Of a stretch of 64,000 nt of DNA, positions 42,641-50,866 are shown in pieces (position 1 is the stretch's first letter; each line of letters begins with the position of its first letter). Location of the stretch: positions 49,460-113,459 of the forward strand of contig JAFQDM010000022.1 in assembly GCA_017416065.1 (NCBI GenBank), read 5' to 3'. The position numbers and the translations under genes were made by a program. The notes below the pieces were generated by a model, which worked only from the letters and a program-made list of their open reading frames with translations, did no database searches and was not told the origin of the DNA. This stretch comes from Ruminococcus sp. (GTDB lineage Bacteria > Bacillota > Clostridia > Oscillospirales > Acutalibacteraceae).

Positions 42641-43435
42641 ATGAAGAAAAATATTTTTTGCATAATATTGCTTGTATTTTCTATTGCCTCTCTTATCTTC
42701 TTTTTAAAGAGAGAGGAAAAAATAAACGACACCGTTGCCCCTGTGCTTACCTGCGAAAGCGACACCATAAACGCAAGCGTTTCCATTACGGAGGAGGAGC
42801 TTCTGAAGGGGGTAACTGCATTCGATAATCGTGACGGCGACGTGAGCCACACCATAGTTGTGCAGAGCATATCAAACTTTATCAAAGACAACGAGCGAAT
42901 AGTCACCTATGCCGCCATAGACAGTCATATGAACGTTGGCAGAATCGAACGCACCCTTGTGTACACAGACTACAAGGCGCCCACCTTCTCTCTCAGCAAG
43001 CCTTTAAGCTACGTGGTTGGCTCCAGAGTAAACGTTCTTGCCAACATCCGCGCAAAAAGCGTCCTTGACGGAGACATTACAGAAAAGATCCGCTACGGTC
43101 TTGACACCATCATCGACAACCTGACTCCCGGTGTATACCCCGTGGAATTCCGAGTAACCGACAGTTGCGGCAAAACCTCCTACCTGAACACGGAAATAGA
43201 GATCTACGACAACTCCTACTCCGGAATCGACGTTTCCCTCAGCAAATACGTAGTCTACGTTAAGAAGAACTCGGACTTTGATCCGGAAAAATACTATAAA
43301 GGCTCAAACATAGAGGGCGAGCTCTCAATTGTAAATAACGTAAACACCAAAAAAGAAGGCACGTATACCGTGGAATACTTTGTTAACGGTATAAACGCCA
43401 GTGGAAAAAGCAAGCTCCTCGTAGTTGTTCAATGA
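42641..43435 (+). CDS. Membrane-anchored Ig-like (DUF5011-type) protein
   Basis: 264 residues from the ATG at 42641 after GAGGT. A short N-terminal anchor (IFCIILLVFSIASLIFFL) is followed by two or three bacterial Ig-like repeats: DTVAPVLTC..., FDNRDGDVSHTIVV, YTDYKAPTFSLSKPLSYVVGS, LDGDITEKIRYG and VEFRVTDSCGKTSYL, then YFVNGINASGKSKLLVVV. The DUF5011/HYR-like 'DGD' and 'VTD' motifs are diagnostic. It probably projects outside the membrane. It lies in the BY-kinase operon; function unknown. Confidence 0.75.
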   Translation: MKKNIFCIILLVFSIASLIFFLKREEKINDTVAPVLTCESDTINASVSITEEELLKGVTAFDNRDGDVSHTIVVQSISNFIKDNERIVTYAAIDSHMNVGRIERTLVYTDYKAPTFSLSKPLSYVVGSRVNVLANIRAKSVLDGDITEKIRYGLDTIIDNLTPGVYPVEFRVTDSCGKTSYLNTEIEIYDNSYSGIDVSLSKYVVYVKKNSDFDPEKYYKGSNIEGELSIVNNVNTKKEGTYTVEYFVNGINASGKSKLLVVVQ

Positions 43436-43457
43436 GGCTCAAAGAAAGGTTTTACTT

Positions 43458-45005
43458 ATGGAAAACAATAACAAACCAAAATATCTTGATATTGCTTACG
43501 TAGTACTCAGAGATATTCTGAAAAATTGGATAGCAATTGTATGCATAGCTTTGTCTGCGGCTATCTTTGCCTATATATCCGCCGCACTCTGCTATGTTCC
43601 CAGGTTTACCTCCCGATGCACTATGATAGTTTCTGCCAAGGTGAACAACACGGGTGTTTACACAGATACTACAGAAACGGAAAAGCTCACAGACACCATC
43701 AAGGCTGTGCTCACCAGCACCGTGCTCAAAAAGAAAACCGCTGAGCACGTGGGAATGGACTCCTTTGACGGAACCATTAACGTCAACGTTATTCCCACAA
43801 CCAATCTTCTGGAGATTTCTGTCAACAGCCCCAATCCCCACACCTCATTTACTCTGCTGAAGACCCTCCTTGAGATATATCCGGAAATGTCCACAGACAT
43901 TCTGGGAGATATCGTTATGGAGATATTTGAGGAGCCTTCCTTCCCGTCTTCCCCCTCCAACCCCTTCAAATTCAACAGAAACATTTCCCTGAGCGTGCTT
44001 ATTTCTTCAATTGCCATCATCCTCTTTGCGGCCCTTTACTCTTATCTGCTGGATACCGTCAAGGATGAATATGATGCAACAGAAAAGCTGGACACCAAGC
44101 TTCTGGGAATCACCTACCACGAAACCACATATAAAAACCTGAAGGCCCGCCTTCTCAGAAGAAAGAAGCGCTTGCTCATAGGCGCACCCTCCGTCAGCTT
44201 CGGCTTTAACGAAACCATCAAGAAGATCCGCACCAACATAGGATATTACAGGGAGAATCACGGCGGAAAAATACTCCTTGTTACCTCTTATGCACAAGGA
44301 GAGGGCAAGTCAACCATTGCGGCAAACCTTGCGCAGGCTTCAGCACAAAGGCACCAGAAGGTACTGCTTATCTCCGGCTCGCCTTCCACCTCAGCCCTGC
44401 TTGATCTTTTCAACGTCACCCTGCCCGAAGAATTCCTGAACAAAAAGAAATCCGTACTTGAAGACTACATTTACACTCACAAAAACGGAAAGCTTGACAT
44501 TCTCATAAACACATATGACCATATGTACACCACAAATTTTTCGGATTTTATCACACAGAACGAATTTGCCTCCTTTATTGAGGAAGCCAAAGATAAATAC
44601 GACCTTGTAGTCATAGACGGCCCCTCTGCACAAAGCAGCGCAGACACAGAAGTGTTTGCACGCCTTGCAGATTTCTCCGTGCTTGTGGTCAAGCAGCACT
44701 GCTCAAAAACCCCCTTGCTCAACGACACCATTGACACCCTCAATAAGTACAACAACGGCCTTGCAGGCTTCATCTTCAACAACGTTCACTCCTCCGCAAC
44801 CGTCATCAACATAGGCTATGGCTACGGCTACGGACACAAGATAGACTACGGCTACGGAAGATATGGAAAATACGGAAGATACGGCAGCTACGGAAGATAC
44901 GGAAAATACAGCAAATACGGCAAGTACGGAAATTACGGAAACTACGGAAGATACGGCGCCTACTATCAGCACGGCAGATTTGAAGCAAAGAGGAATAAGC
45001 AATGA
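43458..45005 (+). CDS. Wzz/BY-kinase with Tyr/Gly-rich tail and degenerate Walker A'
   Basis: 515 residues. Chain-length-determinant (Wzz) part at about 1-210 with two membrane spans (WIAIVCIALSAAIFAYI; SVLISSIAIILFAALYSYLL). Kinase domain: Walker A AQGEGKST (about residue 280), Walker B LVVIDGP (about 385). The Walker A' block is VLLISGSPSTS instead of the usual LIDxDLR, so the Asp of A' is missing. The C-terminus (about 451-507) is a Tyr-Gly repeat with 18 Tyr in steps of three (RYG/KYG/NYG), the kind of tail BY-kinases autophosphorylate. It overlaps the next gene by 4 bases (ATGA). Confidence 0.88.
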   Translation: MENNNKPKYLDIAYVVLRDILKNWIAIVCIALSAAIFAYISAALCYVPRFTSRCTMIVSAKVNNTGVYTDTTETEKLTDTIKAVLTSTVLKKKTAEHVGMDSFDGTINVNVIPTTNLLEISVNSPNPHTSFTLLKTLLEIYPEMSTDILGDIVMEIFEEPSFPSSPSNPFKFNRNISLSVLISSIAIILFAALYSYLLDTVKDEYDATEKLDTKLLGITYHETTYKNLKARLLRRKKRLLIGAPSVSFGFNETIKKIRTNIGYYRENHGGKILLVTSYAQGEGKSTIAANLAQASAQRHQKVLLISGSPSTSALLDLFNVTLPEEFLNKKKSVLEDYIYTHKNGKLDILINTYDHMYTTNFSDFITQNEFASFIEEAKDKYDLVVIDGPSAQSSADTEVFARLADFSVLVVKQHCSKTPLLNDTIDTLNKYNNGLAGFIFNNVHSSATVINIGYGYGYGHKIDYGYGRYGKYGRYGSYGRYGKYSKYGKYGNYGNYGRYGAYYQHGRFEAKRNKQ

Positions 45006-46387
45006 ATAAAAACAACATTGATATCGACAAAGAAAGACCCGAAAGCGTAGACACCCTGGACCAGCTGGTTATCCTTATTGATTTTCTGAAAATACTCCCA
45101 AGGCTCTGGGTATGGTTTCTGATCCTTGTTATTCTGGGCGGAAGCATCTCCTACTACAAGGCAAGCTCAGAATACTATCCTGTTTACAAGGCATCCTCTA
45201 CGTTTACCATCACCATCAAAAGAGAACAAAGTATTATGGGCAGTGTAGCTTTCTACGATAATGCTGCCGCAGAGCAAATGGCAAAGACCTTCCCCTATAT
45301 TCTCACAAGCTCCCTGCTTCACCGCAAGGTTGCAGCTCATATGGAAAGTCCCGTAACAAGCTCTATAGACGTACACGTAACCCCCAACACCAACCTTCTG
45401 ACCCTTACCGTCACAGACAAAGACCCTCAGAAGGCTTACGATACCCTCAACGCAGTTATCCTGAACTATCCCGATGTTTCTGAGCCTATAGTGGGTAAGG
45501 TTACCATGAAGGTGCTGGATGAATCCGGTCTGCCTACCTCTCCCGCTAACCCCAAGGTATTCATAAAGGATACCCTGATCGGAGCAGGAATCGGCTTTGC
45601 GCTGGGTCTTGTGTGGGCTATACTCGTTTTCCTTACAAACAGAACTATCCAGAAAGAAAGCGACATCAAGAAAAAGCTTGGAATAAAATGCCTTGGCATC
45701 ATTCCAAGAATAGCAAAGAAGAAGCGCTCTAAAGAGGTTTCCAGATATTTTGTCCTCACAGACCCCAAGGCAAAGGACTTCCTTCAGGAATCCTTCCGTA
45801 TGGTCAGAAACAAGGTGGAATACCACGCTCATAAATATAAGCACAAGACCATTCTTGTCACCAGTGCCGCCGCAGGTGAAGGCAAGAGCTTTTTTGCCGC
45901 AAACCTGGCGCTCTCACTTGTAACAACAGGCAAGAAGGTCGTTCTCATCGACTGCGACCTGAGGCATCCTACAGGCAGGCTCATCTTCCAGATGGAGCAA
46001 AGCACCGGTCTCGGAGAATATCTTAAGGGCGAAACCGATCTGGAGACCTATCTGCAAAACGCAAAAGCTCAGAACATACACGAGTTTCCGAACTTCTTGT
46101 TCCTCCCGGGCGGCGCTCCTGTTCCCGACGGATCCCACTTGCTTTCAAGCACCCGAATGCAGAATCTCATTGAATGCGTAAAAGCAAAGACTGACTATGT
46201 AATCCTTGACTGTGCTCCCGCCGGTCTGCTCACAGACCCTGCCGTGCTTGCAAAATATGCAGAATCTGCTCTGCTTGTTATCAGAAAGGACTTTGCCCGT
46301 GTTGACTTTATCAGCGAGGCATTGGCTCACCTTTCCGAAAGCAACATTCATATCATCGGCGGTGTTCTCAACGATGTGCAGGTGTAA
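45002..46387 (+). CDS. Wzz/BY-kinase paralogue with intact Walker motifs but no Tyr tail
   Basis: 461 residues. Wzz-type N-terminal domain with two membrane spans (about 40-65 and 190-215), then a tyrosine-kinase domain with Walker A AAGEGKSFFAANLAL (about 290), Walker A' VVLIDCDLRHP (about 315-322) and Walker B YVILDCAP (about 402). It ends IIGGVLNDVQV with no tyrosine cluster, so it cannot make the normal C-terminal phosphotyrosine tail. Overlapping start with the upstream paralogue (TGA/ATG) implies stoichiometric synthesis. It likely provides the active kinase module of a paired system. Confidence 0.9.
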   Translation: MNKNNIDIDKERPESVDTLDQLVILIDFLKILPRLWVWFLILVILGGSISYYKASSEYYPVYKASSTFTITIKREQSIMGSVAFYDNAAAEQMAKTFPYILTSSLLHRKVAAHMESPVTSSIDVHVTPNTNLLTLTVTDKDPQKAYDTLNAVILNYPDVSEPIVGKVTMKVLDESGLPTSPANPKVFIKDTLIGAGIGFALGLVWAILVFLTNRTIQKESDIKKKLGIKCLGIIPRIAKKKRSKEVSRYFVLTDPKAKDFLQESFRMVRNKVEYHAHKYKHKTILVTSAAAGEGKSFFAANLALSLVTTGKKVVLIDCDLRHPTGRLIFQMEQSTGLGEYLKGETDLETYLQNAKAQNIHEFPNFLFLPGGAPVPDGSHLLSSTRMQNLIECVKAKTDYVILDCAPAGLLTDPAVLAKYAESALLVIRKDFARVDFISEALAHLSESNIHIIGGVLNDVQV

Positions 46388-46390
46388 GCC

Positions 46391-46852
46391 GTGAAGACTA
46401 TAGATACAAAGGCTTTTCTTGACACTCTCTGCGAGCTTGCCGAAAAAGGCGAGACCGTATGCACCGTTGTGTCCGGCGGAAGTATGCTCCCCTTCCTTTC
46501 AGGAGGCAGGGATCACGTATTTCTGCAAAAGCCTGTAAGCAGGCTTAAAAAAGGCGACATCGTTCTGTTCACACGGAAAAACGGGGATTACGTTCTCCAC
46601 CGTATAAAGAGCGCAGACTCCAAGGGATACTACCTTTTGGGAGACAGGCAGACTACCCCCGAGGGCCCCGTGGATGAAAGCCGCATCCGCTGTGTTGCCG
46701 TTAAGGTCAGGCGCAAAGGGAAAATACTTAGTCCGAACAGTTTCTGCTGGAAATTTTTCAGTATCGTCTGGATCCGCACGGTATTCCTCAGACCTGCCAT
46801 ATTTGCTATGATCGGAATTTTTCACAAGAATAACAGAAAGCCCAAGAGTTAG
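46391..46852 (+). CDS. S26-family (Ser-His, SipW/ER-type) signal-peptidase-like protein
   Basis: 153 residues from a GTG at 46391, 3 bases after the preceding stop. Box with the catalytic Ser is GGSMLPFLSG (Ser31); a His in DYVLHRI (His70) takes the place of the Lys of bacterial type I peptidases; YYLLGDRQ is the GD box. One hydrophobic segment is near the C-terminus (FSIVWIRTVFLRPAIFAMIG). Similar S24/S26 proteins occur in peptide-modification clusters, where they may remove leaders; here the operon neighbours are BY-kinases and a phosphatase. Substrate unknown. Confidence 0.8.
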   Translation: MKTIDTKAFLDTLCELAEKGETVCTVVSGGSMLPFLSGGRDHVFLQKPVSRLKKGDIVLFTRKNGDYVLHRIKSADSKGYYLLGDRQTTPEGPVDESRIRCVAVKVRRKGKILSPNSFCWKFFSIVWIRTVFLRPAIFAMIGIFHKNNRKPKS

Positions 46853-46863
46853 GAGGCGCCGCT

Positions 46864-47577
46864 ATGATTGATATACATTGCCACATTCTGCCCGGAATGG
46901 ACGATGGTGCCCGTGATGTTTACGACACCATGGAGATGGCGCTGATTGCCGCTAACAGCGGAGTTAAAGCCATTGTTGCCACTCCGCATTGCAACATTCC
47001 CTGGGACAAAAGCAACTACTACAACTCCTTTTACAGAGAATCCCTGCAAAAGGCCCGTGATGCCATTGCCCAGGAGCGCATACCCATAAAAATACTCACG
47101 GGAATGGAGGTCTTTGTGACCTTTGATCTGCCCGAGCTTATAAAAGAAGGCAAGATACTCACCATCAACCACAGCGACTATCTGCTGATTGAGTTCGATT
47201 TCGGCGAGGACCCGGAGTTTGTGGATATTATGGCAGACCGTTTGATGGAGATTGGCATCAAGCCCATCATTGCCCATCCTGAGAGATATGATTTTGTTAA
47301 AGAAGACATTAATTTTGCCAAAAGGCTGGTCAAAAAAGGCTGTATTCTCCAGGCAAACAAGGGAAGCTTTCTTCAGAAATACGGAGAAAGATCAGAGAAG
47401 ATCGCAACAGAGCTTGCAAAGGAGAATCTTCTGGGGGTAGTGGCCAGCGACGCCCACAGCCCGTACAGGCGCACACCTTATCTGCTTGAGGCTCGACGCA
47501 CCATCAAAGACATATGCAACACAGAAGCGCTTTTTGAGATAAATCCACAGAGAATAGTTGTTAATCAACCTCTTTAA
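46864..47577 (+). CDS. PHP-family protein-tyrosine phosphatase (CpsB/YwqE-like)
   Basis: 237 residues, the usual length of CpsB. PHP metal-binding motifs are present: DIHCHILPGMDDGA, VATPH, GMEVFV, HPERYDF and SDAHS. CpsB/YwqE enzymes are manganese-dependent phosphatases that dephosphorylate the tyrosine tail of BY-kinases. It follows the two BY-kinase genes in the same operon and is the obvious counterpart of the tail at 43458-45005. The operon ends with a terminator. Confidence 0.93.
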   Translation: MIDIHCHILPGMDDGARDVYDTMEMALIAANSGVKAIVATPHCNIPWDKSNYYNSFYRESLQKARDAIAQERIPIKILTGMEVFVTFDLPELIKEGKILTINHSDYLLIEFDFGEDPEFVDIMADRLMEIGIKPIIAHPERYDFVKEDINFAKRLVKKGCILQANKGSFLQKYGERSEKIATELAKENLLGVVASDAHSPYRRTPYLLEARRTIKDICNTEALFEINPQRIVVNQPL

Positions 47578-47592
47578 TACACTCTAAAGAAC

Positions 47593-47633
47593 AAGCGGTG
47601 TGAAGTTTTTCTGCTTCGCACCGCTTTTATTTG
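47593..47633 (+). terminator. Terminator of the BY-kinase operon
   Basis: AAGCGGTGtGAAG / CTTCGCACCGCTT stem followed by TTATTTG. Confidence 0.8.
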
Positions 47634-47650
47634 CAAATTTTCTAAAAACA

Positions 47651-47705
47651 TTGACTTTCAGGAATGGTTGGTGTAAAATATCAATAGTTATATAACATAT
47701 GATAT
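47651..47705 (+). promoter_or_regulatory. Promoter and large palindromic operator of the second TetR operon
   Basis: TTGACT (47651-47656), 17-base spacer, TAAAAT (47674-47679). From 47678 to 47705 runs a 28-bp near-perfect palindrome: outer arms ATATCA / TGATAT, inner 10-bp self-complementary core GTTATATAAC, mismatched only in the two 3-base segments between. It starts at the -10 box and covers the transcription start. Confidence 0.75.
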
Positions 47706-47720
47706 TTACGGAGGTGCCTT

Positions 47721-48281
47721 ATGCCGCCCAAAGTCAAAATAACAAAGGAAGATATTATAAATACCGCTTTGAACATTGTACGCAAAAAGGGAGTTCAGGC
47801 TCTTAATGCCCGAGCTGTTGCCTCCGTTTTAGGGTGCTCCACACAGCCTGTGTTCTCCAACTTCAAAACCATGGAGGAGCTCAGCCTTGCGGTAGCAGAC
47901 AAAGCAGATGAACTGTGCACGCAGTTCATAGAGCAAGAGTCTGCAAGCGGAAAATACCCTGTTTACAAAGCAAGCGGTATGGCATATATCCGCTTTGCAA
48001 AGGAAGAAAAAGAGCTGTTCAAGCTGCTCTATATGCGTGATCGCTCAAAGGAGATAATTCCAAAAGACACAAAGCTTGGCAACCAAATGACAGATATAGT
48101 GCAAAGCAACACCGGAATGGATACAGAAGAAGCCAAGCTTTTCCATCTGGAGATGTGGGCATACGTGCACGGAATTGCAGCTATGTTTGCAACAGGGTAC
48201 CTGGACCTTGATTGGGAGCTTGTCAGCCGAATGCTTACAGATGCCTATCAGGGACTTAGAAAACAGTTTGAAGCGGAGTGA
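47721..48281 (+). CDS. TetR-family regulator of an ABC export operon
   Basis: 186 residues. The N-terminal DNA-binding domain (ITKEDIINTALNIVRKKGVQALNARAVASVLGCSTQPVFSNFKTMEEL) and a helical ligand domain of TetR_C type (KEEKELFKLLYMRDR, EMWAYVHGIAAMFATG) are clear. GGAGGTG precedes the start. It is first of three genes with the downstream ABC ATPase and permease, and the palindrome just upstream is probably its operator. Such regulators usually respond to a compound exported by the transporter. Confidence 0.92.
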   Translation: MPPKVKITKEDIINTALNIVRKKGVQALNARAVASVLGCSTQPVFSNFKTMEELSLAVADKADELCTQFIEQESASGKYPVYKASGMAYIRFAKEEKELFKLLYMRDRSKEIIPKDTKLGNQMTDIVQSNTGMDTEEAKLFHLEMWAYVHGIAAMFATGYLDLDWELVSRMLTDAYQGLRKQFEAE

Positions 48282-48285
48282 TACC

Positions 48286-49014
48286 ATGGAAGCCATCAGA
48301 ATAGAAAATCTCACAAAAAAATACAAGGATGTTGTTGCAGTAGACAGCCTCAACCTCTCTATAAACGAAGGTGAGCTTTTCTCCCTTTTGGGTGTGAACG
48401 GAGCAGGCAAAACCACCACCATAAAAATGCTGTCCTGCCTGACCGCCCCCACAGAGGGCGATGCTTACCTAAAGGGCAGGAGCATTCGCAAGGATACAGC
48501 TTCTGTCAAATCTCTCATTGCCGTTTCTCCTCAGGAGACTGCAGTTGCTCCGGGGCTGACCTCAAAGGAAAACCTTCAACTGATGTGCGGCGTTCACGGC
48601 TTTTCAAAGGAGAAACAAAGAGCAAAGATCAAGGAGCTCACAGAGCTTCTGGAGCTCGGGGAAATACTTCAAAAAAAGGCAGGAAAGCTCTCAGGCGGAT
48701 GGCAACGCAGGCTCAGCATCGCAATGGCGCTCATCAGCGAGCCGCAGATCCTGTTCCTTGACGAGCCCACTCTGGGACTTGACGTAATCGCCAGAAGCGA
48801 CCTGTGGGACATCATCCGTTCCCTCAAGGGTAAGGTCACCATAATCCTGACCACACACTATATGGAAGAAGCCGAGGCGCTTTCCGACCGCGTGGGCATT
48901 ATGAAAAACGGCAGGCTCCTTTTGTGCGGCACACCAAAGGAAATCAAAGAAACAGCACAAACAGACAGCTTTGAGCAAGCGTTCATAAATATCGTTAAGG
49001 GGGCAGCAAAATGA
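48286..49014 (+). CDS. ABC-2 type transporter ATP-binding subunit
   Basis: 242 residues from the ATG at 48286 (MEAIRIENLTKKYK), 4 bases after the TetR stop. Walker A GVNGAGKTT, Q-loop VSPQETAV, signature LSGGWQRRLSIAMAL, Walker B QILFLDEPTLG and H-loop TTHYMEEAE. This DrrA/NatA-like architecture serves drug or lipid exporters. It overlaps the permease gene by 4 bases (ATGA). Export substrate unknown. Confidence 0.93.
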   Translation: MEAIRIENLTKKYKDVVAVDSLNLSINEGELFSLLGVNGAGKTTTIKMLSCLTAPTEGDAYLKGRSIRKDTASVKSLIAVSPQETAVAPGLTSKENLQLMCGVHGFSKEKQRAKIKELTELLELGEILQKKAGKLSGGWQRRLSIAMALISEPQILFLDEPTLGLDVIARSDLWDIIRSLKGKVTIILTTHYMEEAEALSDRVGIMKNGRLLLCGTPKEIKETAQTDSFEQAFINIVKGAAK

Positions 49015-49742
49015 GAATGCTAACGTTTGCAGGCAGAAACACAAAAGAAATATTGCGGGACCCTTTAACTCTGTTCTTTGGACTCGGGTTTCCCCTTGTT
49101 CTGATTCTACTGCTCAGCGCCATACAGGCAAGCATCCCCGTAAAGCTGTTTGAGATACAGCATCTTGCTCCGGGAATTACGGTGTTCGGCCTGGCATTTA
49201 TGACCTTATTCTCTGCAAATATCATCTCAAAAGACAGGGGCAGCTCCTTGCTTCAGCGTTTGTACACCACTCCCCTGACTCCCACAGACTTCATTCTGGG
49301 CTACACCTTGCCCATTATCCCCATCTCAGTTGCTCAATCCATCATCTGCTATGTTACCGCAATTGCTCTCGGACTGAGCGTTACGGTGAATATTCTGTAT
49401 GCAATCCTGTTTATTATTCCCGTTTCCGTCCTTTACATTGCTTTGGGACTTCTTTGCGGCAGCAGTCTTAACGACAAACAGGTGGGCGGCATTTGCGGCG
49501 CTCTGCTCACAAATCTCTCTGCCTGGTTATCCGGCATCTGGTTTGACCTGGAGCTTGTGGGCGGTGCCTTCAAAAAAATTGCTTACGCTCTGCCATTTGT
49601 GCACGCGGTTGATTTGGAACGCGCTGTACTTGCAGGGAATTTTGCGGATATTTTCCCACATTTATGGTGGGTACTGGGGTATTCTGCCGCACTTCTTATC
49701 GCCGCAATACTTCTCTTTCTGCGCCAAATGAAAAAACAATAA
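49011..49742 (+). CDS. ABC-2 type transporter permease
   Basis: 243 residues with about six membrane spans (for example LTLFFGLGFPLVLILLLSAI, FGLAFMTLFSANIIS, VAQSIICYVTAIALGLSVTVNILYAILFIIPVSVLYIALG in pieces, ALLTNLSAWLSGIWF). The motif SSLLQRLYTTPLTPTDFILGY is characteristic of the DrrB/NodJ-type permease family. It completes the transporter encoded with the 48286 ATPase under TetR control. Confidence 0.9.
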   Translation: MRMLTFAGRNTKEILRDPLTLFFGLGFPLVLILLLSAIQASIPVKLFEIQHLAPGITVFGLAFMTLFSANIISKDRGSSLLQRLYTTPLTPTDFILGYTLPIIPISVAQSIICYVTAIALGLSVTVNILYAILFIIPVSVLYIALGLLCGSSLNDKQVGGICGALLTNLSAWLSGIWFDLELVGGAFKKIAYALPFVHAVDLERAVLAGNFADIFPHLWWVLGYSAALLIAAILLFLRQMKKQ

Positions 49743-49760
49743 ATTTCTGCTGAGATCTAA

Positions 49761-49799
49761 GCGGGGTGCTCTTCTTTAAAGGGGCACCCCGTTTTCTTT
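49761..49799. terminator. Terminator of the TetR-ABC operon
   Basis: GCGGGGTGC / GCACCCCG stem followed by TTTTCTTT; the M23 gene stop lies at its right edge. Confidence 0.8.
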
Positions 49800-50772
49800 A
49801 CTCTTCGGGAGCAATCTGATTCTCTCCATAAAACTCTTTTGTCCGGGCTACCCTTGTAACCTTGCTTTTGTGGCTGTCAAGGAGCTTTGTAATGGCGTAT
49901 AGGTCCACCCATATCTCGTTACTGCTCTCTTTTTGGCTTTCATCAAAAATAAGCTCCAGCCCTAAGTGAAGGTGATTTGTCTCTATTCCGTTTACGTTCT
50001 CTTCTTTAGAGTATCCTGTTCGTCCCACATAGCCGATGACCTGACCGGCCTTGACCTCTGCCCCCTCCTGCAGATCTGCGTGGTAGGGGCGGTTTTGCCG
50101 AAGATGGGCATAGTAATAATACCTCAGCTTATCATGGGAGCGAATCCCAACCCTCCAGCCTCCGTACTCATTCCACCCCATAGCCTCAACCGTCCCATCC
50201 TCTATAGCCACCACAGGAGTACCAACAGACGCCATCATATCATGCCCCAGGTGCTGTCTTTTGTATCCATAGGAGCGATCCGCCCCAAAATCGTCATAGT
50301 GAGAATAGGCAAAGCCTGCCGCTATGGGCGAATAGACCGCAAGCCCGTACTGCACGCTTTCTTTTATATTGCCCTCAGCGTCCTTTTCCTGCACCGTATA
50401 TTCACTCAAAAAGCCCCCAAGCACTGCTGTATACACCTGCTTATAATAATCGTAGTATTTCAGCTCTTTGCCAATTTCTTCTGCCGCTTCGCCCTCAGAA
50501 AGTCTTTTTTCGTATTCTCTCAGGTGAGCCGTTCTGTATTTTGAAAAATCTCCGCCGTACCTTGCTCCCAAAAAGCTCAGCAGATCTATCCAGCTTATGT
50601 GAGCATCACTCCCATAGCTTTCTATGTCTGCCTCCAGAGCATCACAAAGAGCCTTATAGGTCACGTTAAACTCTGCATATTTAATGTAGCCATCCTCTGC
50701 CTTTGCACCCAAGGGCAACATAGCAAGTATCCCCATCACAAGAGTCAGCGCAAGCACCAGTATTCTCTTCAC
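49798..50772 (-). CDS. Secreted M23 (LytM-type) peptidase
   Basis: 324 residues if it starts at the GTG at 50772, 7 bases after GGGAGG; an in-frame ATG at 50778 sits too close to that site. Signal peptide LVLALTLVMGILAMLPLGAKA. The C-terminal M23 domain has the zinc-binding pattern HLGHDMMA (H and D), and HLHLGLEL for the second His pair, with VVAIEDGTVEAMGWNEYGGWRVGIRS between. The upstream 150 residues are helical with no known domain. M23 enzymes cleave peptidoglycan cross-links; some act in sporulation or division. The gene stands alone. Confidence 0.88.
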   Translation of the reverse strand: MKRILVLALTLVMGILAMLPLGAKAEDGYIKYAEFNVTYKALCDALEADIESYGSDAHISWIDLLSFLGARYGGDFSKYRTAHLREYEKRLSEGEAAEEIGKELKYYDYYKQVYTAVLGGFLSEYTVQEKDAEGNIKESVQYGLAVYSPIAAGFAYSHYDDFGADRSYGYKRQHLGHDMMASVGTPVVAIEDGTVEAMGWNEYGGWRVGIRSHDKLRYYYYAHLRQNRPYHADLQEGAEVKAGQVIGYVGRTGYSKEENVNGIETNHLHLGLELIFDESQKESSNEIWVDLYAITKLLDSHKSKVTRVARTKEFYGENQIAPEE

Positions 50773-50833
50773 ATACATTCCTCCCAAAAAGAATATATGA
50801 AAGCCTTTCCGTATTAATTACGGACAAACAGAA

Positions 50834-50861
50834 GCTCCGTCGGCAAAGTCACCGACGGAGC
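50834..50861 (-). terminator. Hairpin downstream of nth (possible terminator)
   Basis: Perfect 10-bp stem GCTCCGTCGG / CCGACGGAGC right after the nth stop; only a weak T-tract follows on the minus strand. Confidence 0.45.
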
Positions 50862-50866
50862 ACACT

